A stretch of DNA of 64,000 nucleotides from the NCBI GenBank assembly GCA_022649165.1, contig JALCNR010000009.1, forward strand, positions 41,373 to 105,372, in the 5' to 3' direction. A program made the translations under genes and the position numbers. Below, piece after piece: positions 17,748 to 26,714 of the stretch (the first letter of the stretch is position 1; each line of letters starts with the position of its first letter). The notes beneath the pieces are model-generated. The model did no database searches. It was given only the letters and a program-made list of their open reading frames with translations, and was not told where the DNA came from. The DNA comes from Actinomyces sp. (GTDB taxonomy: Bacteria > Actinomycetota > Actinomycetes > Actinomycetales > Actinomycetaceae).

Positions 17748-18590
17748 TCAGATCAACGCGGTACCGCGGAACAGGGTCGTGGTCGCGCCGCCCACCCACA
17801 CGGTTCCGGTCTCGTCCGGGGTGATCGTGATGTCGCCGGCGCGGCCGAGCTTGGTGCCCTGCGAGACACGGTAGGAGCCCGTGACCTCGCCGGTGCGGGT
17901 CAGCCACTGACCGACCGAGGCGTTCATCGACCCGCACACCGGGTCCTCGACCACGCCCACGCCCGGCGCGAACGTGCGCATCTCGAAGGCATGCTCCGAC
18001 CCTTCCGGGTAGGCGCCGATCGCGCCGACCATCGCGTCCGGGATCATCGACAGATCAGGGTCCAGGTCGAGGACTTCCTCCGCTGTCGCCAGGCGAAGCA
18101 CCGCCCAGCCCGGCCCGTTGTCCACCCACTGATGCGAGAGCACCTTGTCGCGAGAGATGCCGAATGCCGCGATCACCTGTTCCAGGTAGGTGTCCTCCAG
18201 CTCGCCCGTGCGCGTGGTGGGCGGAGCGGCGAAGGACAGGATGCCGTCACCCTGGCGGATCTCGACCAGTCCGGCCTTCACCTCCTGCACGATCGTCGCG
18301 GGATCCCGGGGAGTGCCACCGTTCTCCAGCCACGCGTGCGCGGAGCCGAGCGTCGGGTGGCCCGCGAAGGGCAGCTCACCGCCCGGGGTGAAGATCCTCA
18401 GCTGGTAGTCCGCGGCCTCGGTCGTCGCCGGGAGCACGAACGTCGTCTCCGACAGGTTTGTCCACCTCGCCACAGCCTGCATCTCCTCATCGGACAGACC
18501 CTCGCCATCAAGGATCACCGCGACCGGGTTCCCCTTGTAGGGCTGGGCAGAGAACACATCGACCTGAGCGAACGGACGAGAGCGAGGCAT
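17748..18590 (-). CDS. PhzF-family isomerase
   Basis: A 280-residue protein with the diaminopimelate-epimerase-like PhzF fold: QVDVFSAQPYKGNPVAVI at the start with the active-site region around NLSETTF, the RIFTPGGELPFAGHPTLG motif, and VEDPVCGSMNASVG in the second half. Family members isomerise small metabolites; only some take part in phenazine synthesis, and nothing here suggests phenazine. The ATG at 18590 fits the conserved N-terminus; an in-frame ATG at 18638 would add unconserved residues. It is first in a minus-strand unit with the YbaK-like and threonine aldolase genes. Confidence 0.85.
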   Translation of the reverse strand: MPRSRPFAQVDVFSAQPYKGNPVAVILDGEGLSDEEMQAVARWTNLSETTFVLPATTEAADYQLRIFTPGGELPFAGHPTLGSAHAWLENGGTPRDPATIVQEVKAGLVEIRQGDGILSFAAPPTTRTGELEDTYLEQVIAAFGISRDKVLSHQWVDNGPGWAVLRLATAEEVLDLDPDLSMIPDAMVGAIGAYPEGSEHAFEMRTFAPGVGVVEDPVCGSMNASVGQWLTRTGEVTGSYRVSQGTKLGRAGDITITPDETGTVWVGGATTTLFRGTALI

Positions 18591-18779
18591 GCGGAGATGG
18601 GGCCTTTCGAAGAGCGAGTGGCCGGATGGCATGCTCAACTCTACGCGTCAGACCGCGAGAGGCATTTGCGAATCTGCCCGAGACTCGGCTGGATTGAGCA
18701 ATGATGTGCGCGTGTCTGGGACGAGCGTGCAAGATCTTCCCTCAACCATCGACGATATCGGTCCGCGAGAGCTGGTTGG

Positions 18780-19493
18780 CTAGCGTGGCAGTGTCGATTC
18801 CAGCAGTTCTATGAGGAACGCGATCTCATCGTCGAGATTCCTGTCCCACGTCAACGAGGTCGCGAACACGCGCCGGAAGGCTGGGAACGCGGCCGGCGCG
18901 TCCTCGATGACCCGCTGCACCGCAGCAACGTTCGGTTGTCGCGTCAGCGAGTCGGCCGTCGACGCTAGGTCGTCTGTGATGGCGTGGCGCCGTGCCGCGG
19001 CGAACGCGAGGTCCGCGACCAGGCCCAGCGTTCCGCCTGCCACTCGTTCGGAGAATCCCGCCCGCAGCAGAGCTTGGAGCAGCTCCTCCGCGGGTCGGAC
19101 CACGCCCGCTCCAGGCGAGTCGATGACGACTCGTGCCAAATAGGGACTGTCGATCAACGCCTGGTACAGCCCTCGAGTCACGGCAAGCACGGCAGCACGC
19201 CAGTCGTGGGCCGGCACCGACAGCCGTTCGAGGCGTGCGGCCAGCCGTCGCTCGGCGAGCAGCATCTCGAGGTCGTTACGGCCCTTGACGTAGTAGGAGA
19301 TCGCGTTCCGGGCCACGCCGAGGCGCTCCGCCAACGCGGTGATGGTGACTGGTTCGCCATCGAAAGCCTCGGCCGCCTCGATGATCTGCGCCAGATCCAG
19401 TTTGGGCGGTCGCCCGCGTCGCGACCCGGCCGCGCCCACCTTGGCCGCGGGCTCTACCCCAGGATCGCTCCCCGGAGGTGATTGTCGTCCCAT
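18780..19493 (-). CDS. TetR-family transcriptional regulator
   Basis: A 237-residue repressor-type protein. A basic N-terminal tail (SRRGRPPKLDLAQII) leads into a helix-turn-helix (VTITALAERLGVARNAISYYVKGRNDLEMLL). An all-helical ligand domain follows. It is divergent from a CruF-like membrane protein gene; the 20-34 bases upstream of its start hold the palindrome TTGGCGGTCGCCAA, a likely operator for both genes. The ligand is unknown. About 190 bases between it and phzF hold no gene. Confidence 0.85.
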   Translation of the reverse strand: MGRQSPPGSDPGVEPAAKVGAAGSRRGRPPKLDLAQIIEAAEAFDGEPVTITALAERLGVARNAISYYVKGRNDLEMLLAERRLAARLERLSVPAHDWRAAVLAVTRGLYQALIDSPYLARVVIDSPGAGVVRPAEELLQALLRAGFSERVAGGTLGLVADLAFAAARRHAITDDLASTADSLTRQPNVAAVQRVIEDAPAAFPAFRRVFATSLTWDRNLDDEIAFLIELLESTLPR

Positions 19494-19513
19494 GACCCCT
19501 CAGTCTAGACTTA

Positions 19514-19527
19514 TTGGCGGTCGCCAA
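19514..19527. promoter_or_regulatory. Probable TetR operator
   Basis: TTGGCG-GT-CGCCAA is a perfect inverted repeat with 6-base arms, in the gap between the TetR gene and the divergent membrane protein gene. A TAGACT box at 19505-19510 suggests that the operator covers the start of the membrane-protein transcript. Confidence 0.55.
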
Positions 19528-20512
19528 AAACGGCGTCCATCCCAGAAGGAGCTTCATCATCTTCGGCACACCGGTCTCGTGGTTTCTCTACGAGATCCTC
19601 TCCATTGGCGTCTTCCTCGCTGCGATGGTGCACGCCGGGCGGCGTGAGCGCGGCGGCTTCCATGCGCTGACCCTTCTCGTGTTCGTGGCGTTCGCCGGAA
19701 TCTTCGAGAACATCGGCGTGATGGCGGGCGTGTACCAGTACGACGTCAACCGCGTGATGATGATCGGCAAGGTGCCGCTGAGCATCCTGTTCGTCGAGGC
19801 CGCCGTCGTGTACTCGGCGCTGTGGCTCACGCAGCACCTCCGGATGCCCTGGTGGGCCGCGCCGTTCGTCGTCGGCCTGTTCTCGATGGTGCAGGACATG
19901 ACCATCGACCCGTCCAACGTGTTCGACCTGCACGTCCTCGACGGCGTCACGACGGGCCAGTGGAACTGGGACTGGCACTACGAGGGCGGGTTCTTCGGCA
20001 TCCCGTTCTACAACTTCTCCGGCTGGTTCACGATGACGCTGTACTACAGCTTCTTCATCAACCTCATCGACTGGCTGCTCACCCGCAAGGGACGGCGCGC
20101 CGCAATCGCCGACTGGACCCCGCTGCTCGCCCTGCTGCCGAGCCTCATCGTGCTGGTGTCGCCGGTGAACCAGTTCCTGCTGTACCTCCAGCCGATCGTC
20201 GCGCCAGGCAACCGCACCGCGGAGCTGGTGCTGATGTGCGTGAACACCGCGGTCGGCATCGCGCTGCTGGTCATCTACATGAAGCCGAACAACGCGCTCG
20301 ACGTGCGCCGCAACCTGATCGTGCTGCTGATCCCCGTCGTGCTGCACGTCTGGGACATCGCGCTCGCGTACACCGTCGGCATCGAGCGGGGTCGCGTGCC
20401 GTCGGTGCTCGTCGGCGCGATCCACATCGCTTTCCTCGCGTGGATCGTCTCCAAGGGGCGCGCTGCGGCGCGGAGCGCCGTAGGGCATGACGCTCGTGTC
20501 TCGCCATCGTGA
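19514..20512 (+). CDS. CruF/DUF422-like carotenoid-biosynthesis-family membrane protein
   Basis: Up to 332 residues with about eight hydrophobic segments (ILSIGVFLAAMV, LTLLVFVAFAGIFENIGV, ILFVEAAVVYSALWL, APFVVGLFSMVQDM, LALLPSLIVLV, LMCVNTAVGIALLVI, IVLLIPVVLHVWDIAL, VGAIHIAFLAWIV). The ENIGVMAGVY and polar WDWHYEGGFFGIPFYNF stretches resemble CruF-type carotenoid hydratase-family proteins; the substrate is unknown. The start is unclear. TTG at 19514 lies inside the operator and lacks a ribosome site. A strong AGAAGGAG (19544-19551) stands seven bases before ATC at 19559, where relatives begin. Either a rare AUC start or a lost ATG is possible. Transcription is probably controlled by the divergent TetR. 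Confidence 0.6.
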   Translation: MAVAKNGVHPRRSFIIFGTPVSWFLYEILSIGVFLAAMVHAGRRERGGFHALTLLVFVAFAGIFENIGVMAGVYQYDVNRVMMIGKVPLSILFVEAAVVYSALWLTQHLRMPWWAAPFVVGLFSMVQDMTIDPSNVFDLHVLDGVTTGQWNWDWHYEGGFFGIPFYNFSGWFTMTLYYSFFINLIDWLLTRKGRRAAIADWTPLLALLPSLIVLVSPVNQFLLYLQPIVAPGNRTAELVLMCVNTAVGIALLVIYMKPNNALDVRRNLIVLLIPVVLHVWDIALAYTVGIERGRVPSVLVGAIHIAFLAWIVSKGRAAARSAVGHDARVSPS

Positions 20513-20539
20513 CGGCGGGCCCATTCTGGGGAGGGACCG

Positions 20540-21055
20540 ATGACCCGCATCCGCCCTTTCCGGCCCGGTGACGAGCCGGCGCTCGCAGAGGTCTTCCTGA
20601 AGACAGCTGCCATCGGCTACGACGCGACAGGCCTCCTGGCCGACGACGACGTATGGGCGGCTCTGTCTTCGTGCTGCCCTACGTCGCGCGACGCCCAGAC
20701 TTCGCGTTCGTGGTCGAGACCGACGACAAACGGGTCGTCGGCTACATCGTCGGTGCGCCCGACACCAGCGCCTCCGAGGACTGGTTCCACGATGAGTGGT
20801 GGCCACGGTTCGCGGTGCGCTGGCCGCGACCACAGGCCGTGGTCAGCCACCAGGACGGCATCCTCCAGTACGCCTACGGCAGGAGCAGTGACGCCGCGCC
20901 CCACGGTGAGCTGTACCCGGCCCACCTGCACATCGACCTGCTGCCCGAGCTTCGAGGACACGGCTGGGGACGCCGACTCACCGAGGCTCTCACGGCTCGG
21001 CTTCACTCCGCTGCCGTCCCAGGACGGGGAGCAGGCGTTCGGGATGGCGCTCTGA
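20540..21055 (+). pseudogene. GNAT-family acetyltransferase, broken by a frameshift and an internal deletion
   Basis: The protein starts well (MTRIRPFRPGDEPALAEVFLKTAAIGYDATGLLADDD), then the conserved sequence continues in another frame from about 20655 (VFVLPYVARRPDFAFVVETDDKRVVGYIVGAPD ... HLHIDLLPELRGHGWGRRL). Near 20995 it jumps back to the first frame for the C-terminal end (LGFTPLPSQDGEQAFGMAL). The usual segment between the acetyl-CoA loop and this end, about 20-25 residues, is missing. Two independent lesions make it a pseudogene. The intact protein would acetylate a small molecule or protein. Confidence 0.8.
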
Positions 21056-21100
21056 CCGACATCGTCGCGACCAGGCGGGACGCGAGCGCCCCCGCTTTCG

Positions 21101-21147
21101 AGCGAAGTCCCTCAGCCCGGCACGCACCCGGGCGGAGGGACTTCGCT
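21101..21147. terminator. Terminator-like hairpin between convergent units
   Basis: AGCGAAGTCCCTC pairs with GAGGGACTTCGCT (13 base pairs) across a 21-base G+C-rich loop. It lies between the acetyltransferase pseudogene and the 3' end of the GH3 gene, so it probably ends transcription from both sides. Confidence 0.65.
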
Positions 21148-21155
21148 GCGCTCCT

Positions 21156-23885
21156 CTACACCGTGCCGTCCGAGTTGACGGACCTGCTCTCGGCGCTTCT
21201 GACGTCCACGGCGCCAGGCCCCTGACGCGCGGCGGTACCCTCGACGAGCTTCCAGGACGCCGACCGCAGGACCACCCGCAGAACCCCGGCCGCGCACGCG
21301 CGCAGCTCATCAAGCGAGAGCCGAGCGCCTCGGTCGGTCCCGCGGTAGGTGACGACGCGCGTGCCATCCGGGTCGGTGTCGATGCGGGCGATCCCCTGTT
21401 CCGCGAGCTCGCAGACTTTGGCGTGGAGCTCGGCGCCGCGCGCGACGCGGGTCGTCACCTCGTCGGGTCCCGCCGCGCTGGGCTCGAACGCGTTCCAGTG
21501 CTCCACGACCTCGGTCGTGAACCCGCCGTACACCTTGAACGTCTCGACCATGACGTAGCCGTTCGGGGCGAACTCGGGAGCGAGGCCCTCGAGCGCGGCG
21601 ATGAGCTGACTGGTGCGGTAGCCGCCCATGATCAGGTCGTTGCCGGCCTTCAGGTCCTCCACCTTGTCGCTGCGCGTTCCCCAATCCGTCATGACGGCGC
21701 CGCGAAACCCCCACTCGCCGCGGAGCACGTCGCCGAGCAGCTCGCGGTGCGACGACGTATAGGTTCCGTTCAGCCGGTTGTAGCTCGTCATCACCGTGGC
21801 GGGATCGCTCTCCCGGACGCACAGCTCGAAGCCCTTGAGGTAAATTTCCCGCAGGGCTCGCGGGGAGACGGTCGCGTTCGTGGTGAAGCGGTCGTCCTCC
21901 TGGTTGTTGCAGGCGAAGTGCTTGATCGCCACGTTCGCGCCGGGCACCGACTGCACGCCCGCCGTCGTGGCGGCCGCGGCGCGTCCGGTGAGGAGTGGGT
22001 CCTCGGAGTAGTACTCGAAGTTGCGGCCGCACAGCGGGTCACGGTGGATGTTCATGCCCGGGCCGAGGATGACGCTGTAGTTGTACTGCGTCAGCTCGCG
22101 CGCCATCGCCTGCCCCATGCGGCGCCACGACTCCGGGTTCCAGGTCTGGGCCATCGACACGCCGACCGGGAAGCCCGTCGCGGCGACGCCGGGGATGTGG
22201 ATGCCGGCGGGGCCGTCGGTCAGCAGCATCGGCGGGATGGCGAGGGTGCGGGCGAAGAGGCCGGTCGTGGATCCGGAGGACGAGGGCGCCGAGATGCGTC
22301 GGGTCCGCCCGTTCGGGCGAGCGGGCACCTCGTAGGGGGTCTCGTTCGCGTTGCCCGTCACGAGCCGCACGAGCGTCTCCGGATCGAGCGAGGCGACGAA
22401 CTCATTCAGCGTGACCGTGCCGGCGTGCACGTCCCTGAGCGTCGCCTCGGGGTGCGGCTGAACGCCGGCGAACCAGCCCGCCGCCGCGTCGGCCGAGAAG
22501 GTGGACCGCCCGTCGATCGTGCGGATGTTGTCCGCCGCCAGGTCGATCACCGGGACGGCGGGCGTCTCGGGTGGTCGCGGCGGCGCGCTGAGCGTGGCGA
22601 GCTCCCGGTCCGGCTGCAGCACCGGGGTGACGGTGCGGACCGTCGCCTCATCGTCCACGCGGAGGATCGCGGCGGGCACGGTGCTGCGGCTGTGCTCGCC
22701 CACCCGGACGATGTAGTCGCCGGGCTCGAGGATGAAGGCGGATGCCGCGGCGTCGAAGGAGGCGAGCGACTCGAGGTCGAACGTGATCTCGACCCGCTCG
22801 GACTCGCCCGGCACCAGGCGTCGGGTCTTCGCGAAGCCCTTGAGCTCCTGCGGCGGCTTGGTGAGTCGTCCTTCCGGCGCGGTGACGTACACCTGCACCA
22901 CCTGCTTGCCACTGTGCTGTCCGGTGTTGGTGACGTCCACCGACACGCCGACCGCGGAGGGATCGGCGACGACGTCGACGGAGCTGAGTGCGAAGTCCGT
23001 GTAGCCGAGGCCGAAGCCGAACGGGAACGCCGGGTCCACGCCGAACGCGTCGAAGTACCGGTAGCCCACGAACACGTCCTCGGTGTAGTCCTCCTGGTTC
23101 GCGTCCCCGTCGTTGCCGCTGAACGTCGCGCTCGCCGGGTAGTCCTCGTAGCGGCGGGCCCACGTGTCGGTGAGACGGCCGTCCGGCGAGGCGGCCCCGG
23201 TAAGCACGTCGGCGAGCGCGTTGCCGGCCTGGCTTCCCGCCAGGCCGAGCAGGACGACGGCGTCGATCCCCGGGATCTCGTCGAGGAACGCGGTGTCGAT
23301 CACCGTCGTGTTCAGCACGACGATGGTGCGCGCGAAGCGCGCGCTGACGGCGCGGATGTTCGCGGTCTCGACGTCGGAGAGGTAGTAGTCGCCGGGCACG
23401 GCCTTCCGGTCGCCGCCCTCGCCGGCGTTGCGCCGCACCACGTAGATCGCGGTGTCGGCACCCGACGCCGCGTCGAGGTCGGCCTCGGTGACCGGGATGT
23501 CGTCGATCAGGATCCTGAGCCCGCTCCACATCCGGTCGATCCGGGTCAGCGTCCTGTCGCGACGATTGGCGCGGGCGCTCTCGGCGGCGAACCTCTTGAG
23601 CCAACCGTCGGAGGTGATGCGGAACCCGGCCCGGCGCAGGCCGTCGGCCACGGTGACGACGCGGGTCGCGAACACGTACCCGCTGCCGGTCCCGCACGTG
23701 GCCGTCTCGCCGGCTCCCGCGCCGAACAGCGCGACCTTCGCCGGCTCGATCGGCAGCACGTCATCCTCGTTCCGCAGCAGGACGATGCCGTCGGCGGCGA
23801 TCTCGCGGGAGATCGCGTCGTGCGTCGGGAAGTGGTCACGCACGGGGCGGCCGAGGACGCCGCCGAGGAGCTGTTCGATGTTCAT
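21156..23885 (-). CDS. GH3 beta-glycosidase with permuted domain order
   Basis: A 909-residue glycoside hydrolase of family 3. Its C-terminal-type (alpha/beta) domain and a fibronectin-III-like domain come first (GIVLLRNEDDVLPI near the start, FPFGFGLGYTDF, then VSVDVTNTGQHSGKQVVQVYV around 330). The catalytic barrel comes last (LTDGPAGIH, GPGMNIHRDPLCGRNFEYYSEDP, KHFACNNQE). The nucleophile is Asp734 in VMTDWG. This reversed order is known in a few GH3 enzymes, such as that of Ruminococcus albus. There is no signal peptide, so it is cytoplasmic. It is the last gene of the leftward glycan unit. It probably removes beta-linked sugars from imported oligosaccharides; the exact sugar is unknown. 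Confidence 0.88.
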   Translation of the reverse strand: MNIEQLLGGVLGRPVRDHFPTHDAISREIAADGIVLLRNEDDVLPIEPAKVALFGAGAGETATCGTGSGYVFATRVVTVADGLRRAGFRITSDGWLKRFAAESARANRRDRTLTRIDRMWSGLRILIDDIPVTEADLDAASGADTAIYVVRRNAGEGGDRKAVPGDYYLSDVETANIRAVSARFARTIVVLNTTVIDTAFLDEIPGIDAVVLLGLAGSQAGNALADVLTGAASPDGRLTDTWARRYEDYPASATFSGNDGDANQEDYTEDVFVGYRYFDAFGVDPAFPFGFGLGYTDFALSSVDVVADPSAVGVSVDVTNTGQHSGKQVVQVYVTAPEGRLTKPPQELKGFAKTRRLVPGESERVEITFDLESLASFDAAASAFILEPGDYIVRVGEHSRSTVPAAILRVDDEATVRTVTPVLQPDRELATLSAPPRPPETPAVPVIDLAADNIRTIDGRSTFSADAAAGWFAGVQPHPEATLRDVHAGTVTLNEFVASLDPETLVRLVTGNANETPYEVPARPNGRTRRISAPSSSGSTTGLFARTLAIPPMLLTDGPAGIHIPGVAATGFPVGVSMAQTWNPESWRRMGQAMARELTQYNYSVILGPGMNIHRDPLCGRNFEYYSEDPLLTGRAAAATTAGVQSVPGANVAIKHFACNNQEDDRFTTNATVSPRALREIYLKGFELCVRESDPATVMTSYNRLNGTYTSSHRELLGDVLRGEWGFRGAVMTDWGTRSDKVEDLKAGNDLIMGGYRTSQLIAALEGLAPEFAPNGYVMVETFKVYGGFTTEVVEHWNAFEPSAAGPDEVTTRVARGAELHAKVCELAEQGIARIDTDPDGTRVVTYRGTDRGARLSLDELRACAAGVLRVVLRSASWKLVEGTAARQGPGAVDVRSAESRSVNSDGTV

Positions 23886-23924
23886 TCGCGGTTCGTTCCT
23901 GCCTTGTCGTCACATGCCTTGCCA

Positions 23925-24992
23925 TCACGCATAGTCATCGATGCTCCACTCGGACTTCCAGTCGATCCTGACCTCGCCGTTCTCGAACCGGAGCGGGAGC
24001 CAGATGTACTCGGAGAGCGAGGTGTTCGCCTTGCCCATCAGCGGCGTCCGCAGCAGCTGAAGGGTGTCGCGGAGGCTCGATTTCACGCTCTTGTCGTAGT
24101 GCGACGCGATGGTGCGGGAGAGCCATTCGTAGCGTTCCCGCGTCATGACGTAGTCGGGGACCCATCGGTCGGCGAGGGCGATGTAGAGGTCGTCCTTCTT
24201 CGGGTGCTTGAACACCTGCGAGATCTGGCTGTTGAACGACGAGGAGCTGGCGTCGTCGACGTGCGGATCGCCCAGCGCTGTGAACGGCCCCTGCCAATCG
24301 TCGGCGACGTCGACCTGCGACGGGTTCGGCACGTAGCCGCTCATGCCGCTGGTGAGCACGTAGCGCCGTCCCTGCCGTTCGAACATGGTGACGCCCTCGC
24401 GGCTGTACGGCGGGTGCAGCCCGGTGTGGCTGACCGACCACTCGCCGGTGACGTCGAGGTAGTCGTCCGTCAGCGGCGAGCAGAACACGCCCTCCCACTC
24501 GCTGCAGTACATCAGCGTCGCCGTGCCGGTCTCCGGATCCTGCGCCAGGTCGAAGTCCCCGGCCACGCGCCCGCCCGGCTTCCAGTCCTGCCGCACGAGC
24601 TCGTACGGGCCGAGCAGCGAGTCGGCGACGAGGACGTGGAAGCGGGCGTTCTTGCCGTTCTCCTTGAGCCAGCAGACGTACTTCCCCGTGCGCGGGTTGC
24701 GGAGGATGTGCGGGCGGTCGATGCGCCGCGTCGGGTGCAGCGGCGAGCGCCTGTCGTCGAGGACGGGCGGGATGATCAGGCCCAGGTCCTTCCACGAGGC
24801 CAGGTCCTTCGAGGAGTAGCAGCGGATCCCCCACGTCCAGATACGGCCCTTGCCGGTGGTGTGGTCCTTGTTCTCCCCGTACCAGTAGAAGGTGTCGTCC
24901 TCGAAGATGATTGCGCCCGCGTGGGCCTGGATGCGGGCACCGTCGCGGTCGAACCACGGCCTCCCGTTGACAATTGTGTGATCCATGGTCAT
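23925..24992 (-). CDS. GH43-like five-bladed propeller glycosidase
   Basis: A 355-residue cytoplasmic protein. Its N-terminal QAHAGAIIFEDDTFYWYGENKD and IRCYSSKDLASWKDLGLII, then GDFDLAQDPETGTATLMYCSEW, and the repeated short beta-blade pattern fit the GH43 clan, closest by eye to exo-beta-1,3-galactanase-type members. The start MTMDH overlaps the stop codon of the GH20 gene (ATGA), so translation is coupled. It has no export signal. It would remove a terminal sugar from an imported side chain; the subfamily needs a profile search. Confidence 0.75.
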   Translation of the reverse strand: MTMDHTIVNGRPWFDRDGARIQAHAGAIIFEDDTFYWYGENKDHTTGKGRIWTWGIRCYSSKDLASWKDLGLIIPPVLDDRRSPLHPTRRIDRPHILRNPRTGKYVCWLKENGKNARFHVLVADSLLGPYELVRQDWKPGGRVAGDFDLAQDPETGTATLMYCSEWEGVFCSPLTDDYLDVTGEWSVSHTGLHPPYSREGVTMFERQGRRYVLTSGMSGYVPNPSQVDVADDWQGPFTALGDPHVDDASSSSFNSQISQVFKHPKKDDLYIALADRWVPDYVMTRERYEWLSRTIASHYDKSVKSSLRDTLQLLRTPLMGKANTSLSEYIWLPLRFENGEVRIDWKSEWSIDDYA

Positions 24993-26602
24993 GCCTTCAG
25001 CTCCTGGAGGGTCAGCTCGATGTCGTCGTCGCCGAACTCGCCTTCCATGCGTTCCCGGACGATGCCGAGGATCGCGTCGACGAACGCACCCTGCCCGAAC
25101 TGGCGGACAAGGTCGATCTTCGGCTTCCAGTCGGCCACGATCGCCTGCCGCTGCGGCTCGCCCGCCAGATCCGACTCGGCGAGCGGGTAGTGGGCCACTC
25201 CGTCGGAGTCCAGATGCTGGATCTCCCGCTCGCAGCGCGTGAGGAAGTCGTCGTAGTCGGTTGCCCCGCGCCACGCACGCTCGCTGACGGCGAGCAGTCG
25301 CGGGAACGCCAGCTGCTCCAGCCGCGTGCGGTCGTAGATCTGCTCCGACCACAGTGCCGCCTCGAAGCCGAGAACGCTGTCCTCCGCGAACTCGGTGCCG
25401 TCCGCCGTGCGCGGGCGGCTGTTCAGCACGTGACGCAGCGGGAGCATGGCGGGCGAGTAGTCGAAGTAGAGCTCCTTGCTCTCGGAGTAGATGTACCGGC
25501 GGTCCTGCCCGATGGCGCCGTCCGCGTAGGCGCCGGGCTCCTCGTACCAGTACTGCACGATCGCGCGGTCGTCGAGCGTGCCGGACTTCAGGGACTCGTT
25601 CCAGCAGACCGCGGTGCGGCCCTTTGCCGCGAGGTGGTCGATGATCTGCGCGGTGAACCAGGCCTGCAGTTGCTCGAAGTCCGACAGCCCCTCGTCGCGG
25701 AGGCGCCGCTGACAGTCGGGGCAGGCTTCCCACTCGGTCTTGGGTGCCTCGTCGCCACCGGTGTGGATGACGCGTGACGGGAAGATCTCGCACACCTCGT
25801 CGAGGAGGTCCTTCGCGAACGCGATCGCGTCGTCCTTGCCGGCGCACAGGATCCGCGCGTGGATGCCGGGCATGGTGACGACCTCAGCGGGCTCGCCGCT
25901 GCAGGAGACCTCCGGGTGCGCGGCGATGATCGCGGTGACGTGGCCGGGCAGGTCGAGCTCCGGGATGACCTCCACGCCCCGCGCGGCGGCGAAGGCGATG
26001 ACGTCGCGGATCTGGTCGCGCGTGTAGAAGCCGCCGTACCGGCTGCCGTCCATCTCGGTGCGCCAGGACCCGACCTCGTTCAGCGCAGGGAACCGGGTGC
26101 TCTCGATGCGGTAGCCCTGGTCGTCGCTGAGGTGCCAGTGGAACCGGTTGAGCTTGCGCAGCGCCGCCTGTTCGATGAGGCCGGTGACCGTGTCCAGGTC
26201 GAAGAACCGGCGGCTGCAGTCGAGCAGGAAGCCCCGGTACGGCTTCTCGGGGGCGTCGACGACCGTCTCGCCCGCCAGGTCGCCCCCACCTTCACGGATC
26301 CGCCAGTACAGCGTGGTCAGAGCGTTGGCGAGCCCTTCGTCGTCCGAGCTGTGGATCGCGATCCGGTCGGCGCGGACGTCGAGGCGGTACCCGCCGGGCA
26401 CCAGGTCGTCGACGCGTCGCGCCACGAGGAAGGCGGGGTCGTCGCTCGGGGTGAGGCGGAAGGCGTCGAATCCGGGCAGGCGGCGCAGCCGGTCCTCCAG
26501 CACCGCGAAGACGCGGGCGTCGCCGTCATACGTCGTGCCGTGCGCGGGGACCACCACGCGCTCTCCGGTCGTCTGCACACTGCCGTTCACTGCGGGAATC
26601 AC
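24989..26602 (-). CDS. GH20 beta-N-acetylhexosaminidase
   Basis: A 537-residue enzyme that removes terminal beta-GlcNAc or beta-GalNAc by substrate-assisted catalysis. It has an N-terminal GH20b-like domain and then the barrel: YRGFLLDCSRRFFDLDTV, LNRFHWHLSDDQGYR, VEVIPELDLPGHV, and the catalytic pair Asp284-Glu285 in HTGGDEAPK. It shows no signal peptide. The GTG at 26602 was chosen for GGTGGAG six bases upstream; GTG at 26614 is also possible. It overlaps the GH43 gene downstream and lies behind a GH3 gene in the same direction. Confidence 0.9.
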   Translation of the reverse strand: MIPAVNGSVQTTGERVVVPAHGTTYDGDARVFAVLEDRLRRLPGFDAFRLTPSDDPAFLVARRVDDLVPGGYRLDVRADRIAIHSSDDEGLANALTTLYWRIREGGGDLAGETVVDAPEKPYRGFLLDCSRRFFDLDTVTGLIEQAALRKLNRFHWHLSDDQGYRIESTRFPALNEVGSWRTEMDGSRYGGFYTRDQIRDVIAFAAARGVEVIPELDLPGHVTAIIAAHPEVSCSGEPAEVVTMPGIHARILCAGKDDAIAFAKDLLDEVCEIFPSRVIHTGGDEAPKTEWEACPDCQRRLRDEGLSDFEQLQAWFTAQIIDHLAAKGRTAVCWNESLKSGTLDDRAIVQYWYEEPGAYADGAIGQDRRYIYSESKELYFDYSPAMLPLRHVLNSRPRTADGTEFAEDSVLGFEAALWSEQIYDRTRLEQLAFPRLLAVSERAWRGATDYDDFLTRCEREIQHLDSDGVAHYPLAESDLAGEPQRQAIVADWKPKIDLVRQFGQGAFVDAILGIVRERMEGEFGDDDIELTLQELKA

Positions 26603-26670
26603 GGGTTGCTCCACCTTCAAAGGATGATCGTTGATGCGTGCGGGACCGGCAGGGACGTCGCCTGCCCGTC

Positions 26671-26705
26671 CCAGGGGGCGGCGCGATCCGCGCACCGCCC
26701 CCTGG
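26671..26705 (-). terminator. Hairpin just downstream of the GH3 gene
   Basis: CCAGGGGGCGG pairs with CCGCCCCCTGG across a short G+C loop, ten bases past the stop codon of the upstream GH3 gene on the minus strand. It may end or attenuate transcription before the GH20 gene, or stabilise the upstream message. There is no U-run. Confidence 0.5.
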
Positions 26706-26714
26706 CCGGCCGAG

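Noticed and set aside
21423..25190. A 1,255-codon open frame on the plus strand across the GH3, GH43 and GH20 genes
   Set aside because: It is antisense to three well-conserved hydrolase genes, is low-complexity in Arg, Gly and Ala, and matches no protein pattern. Long antisense frames are expected at this G+C content.
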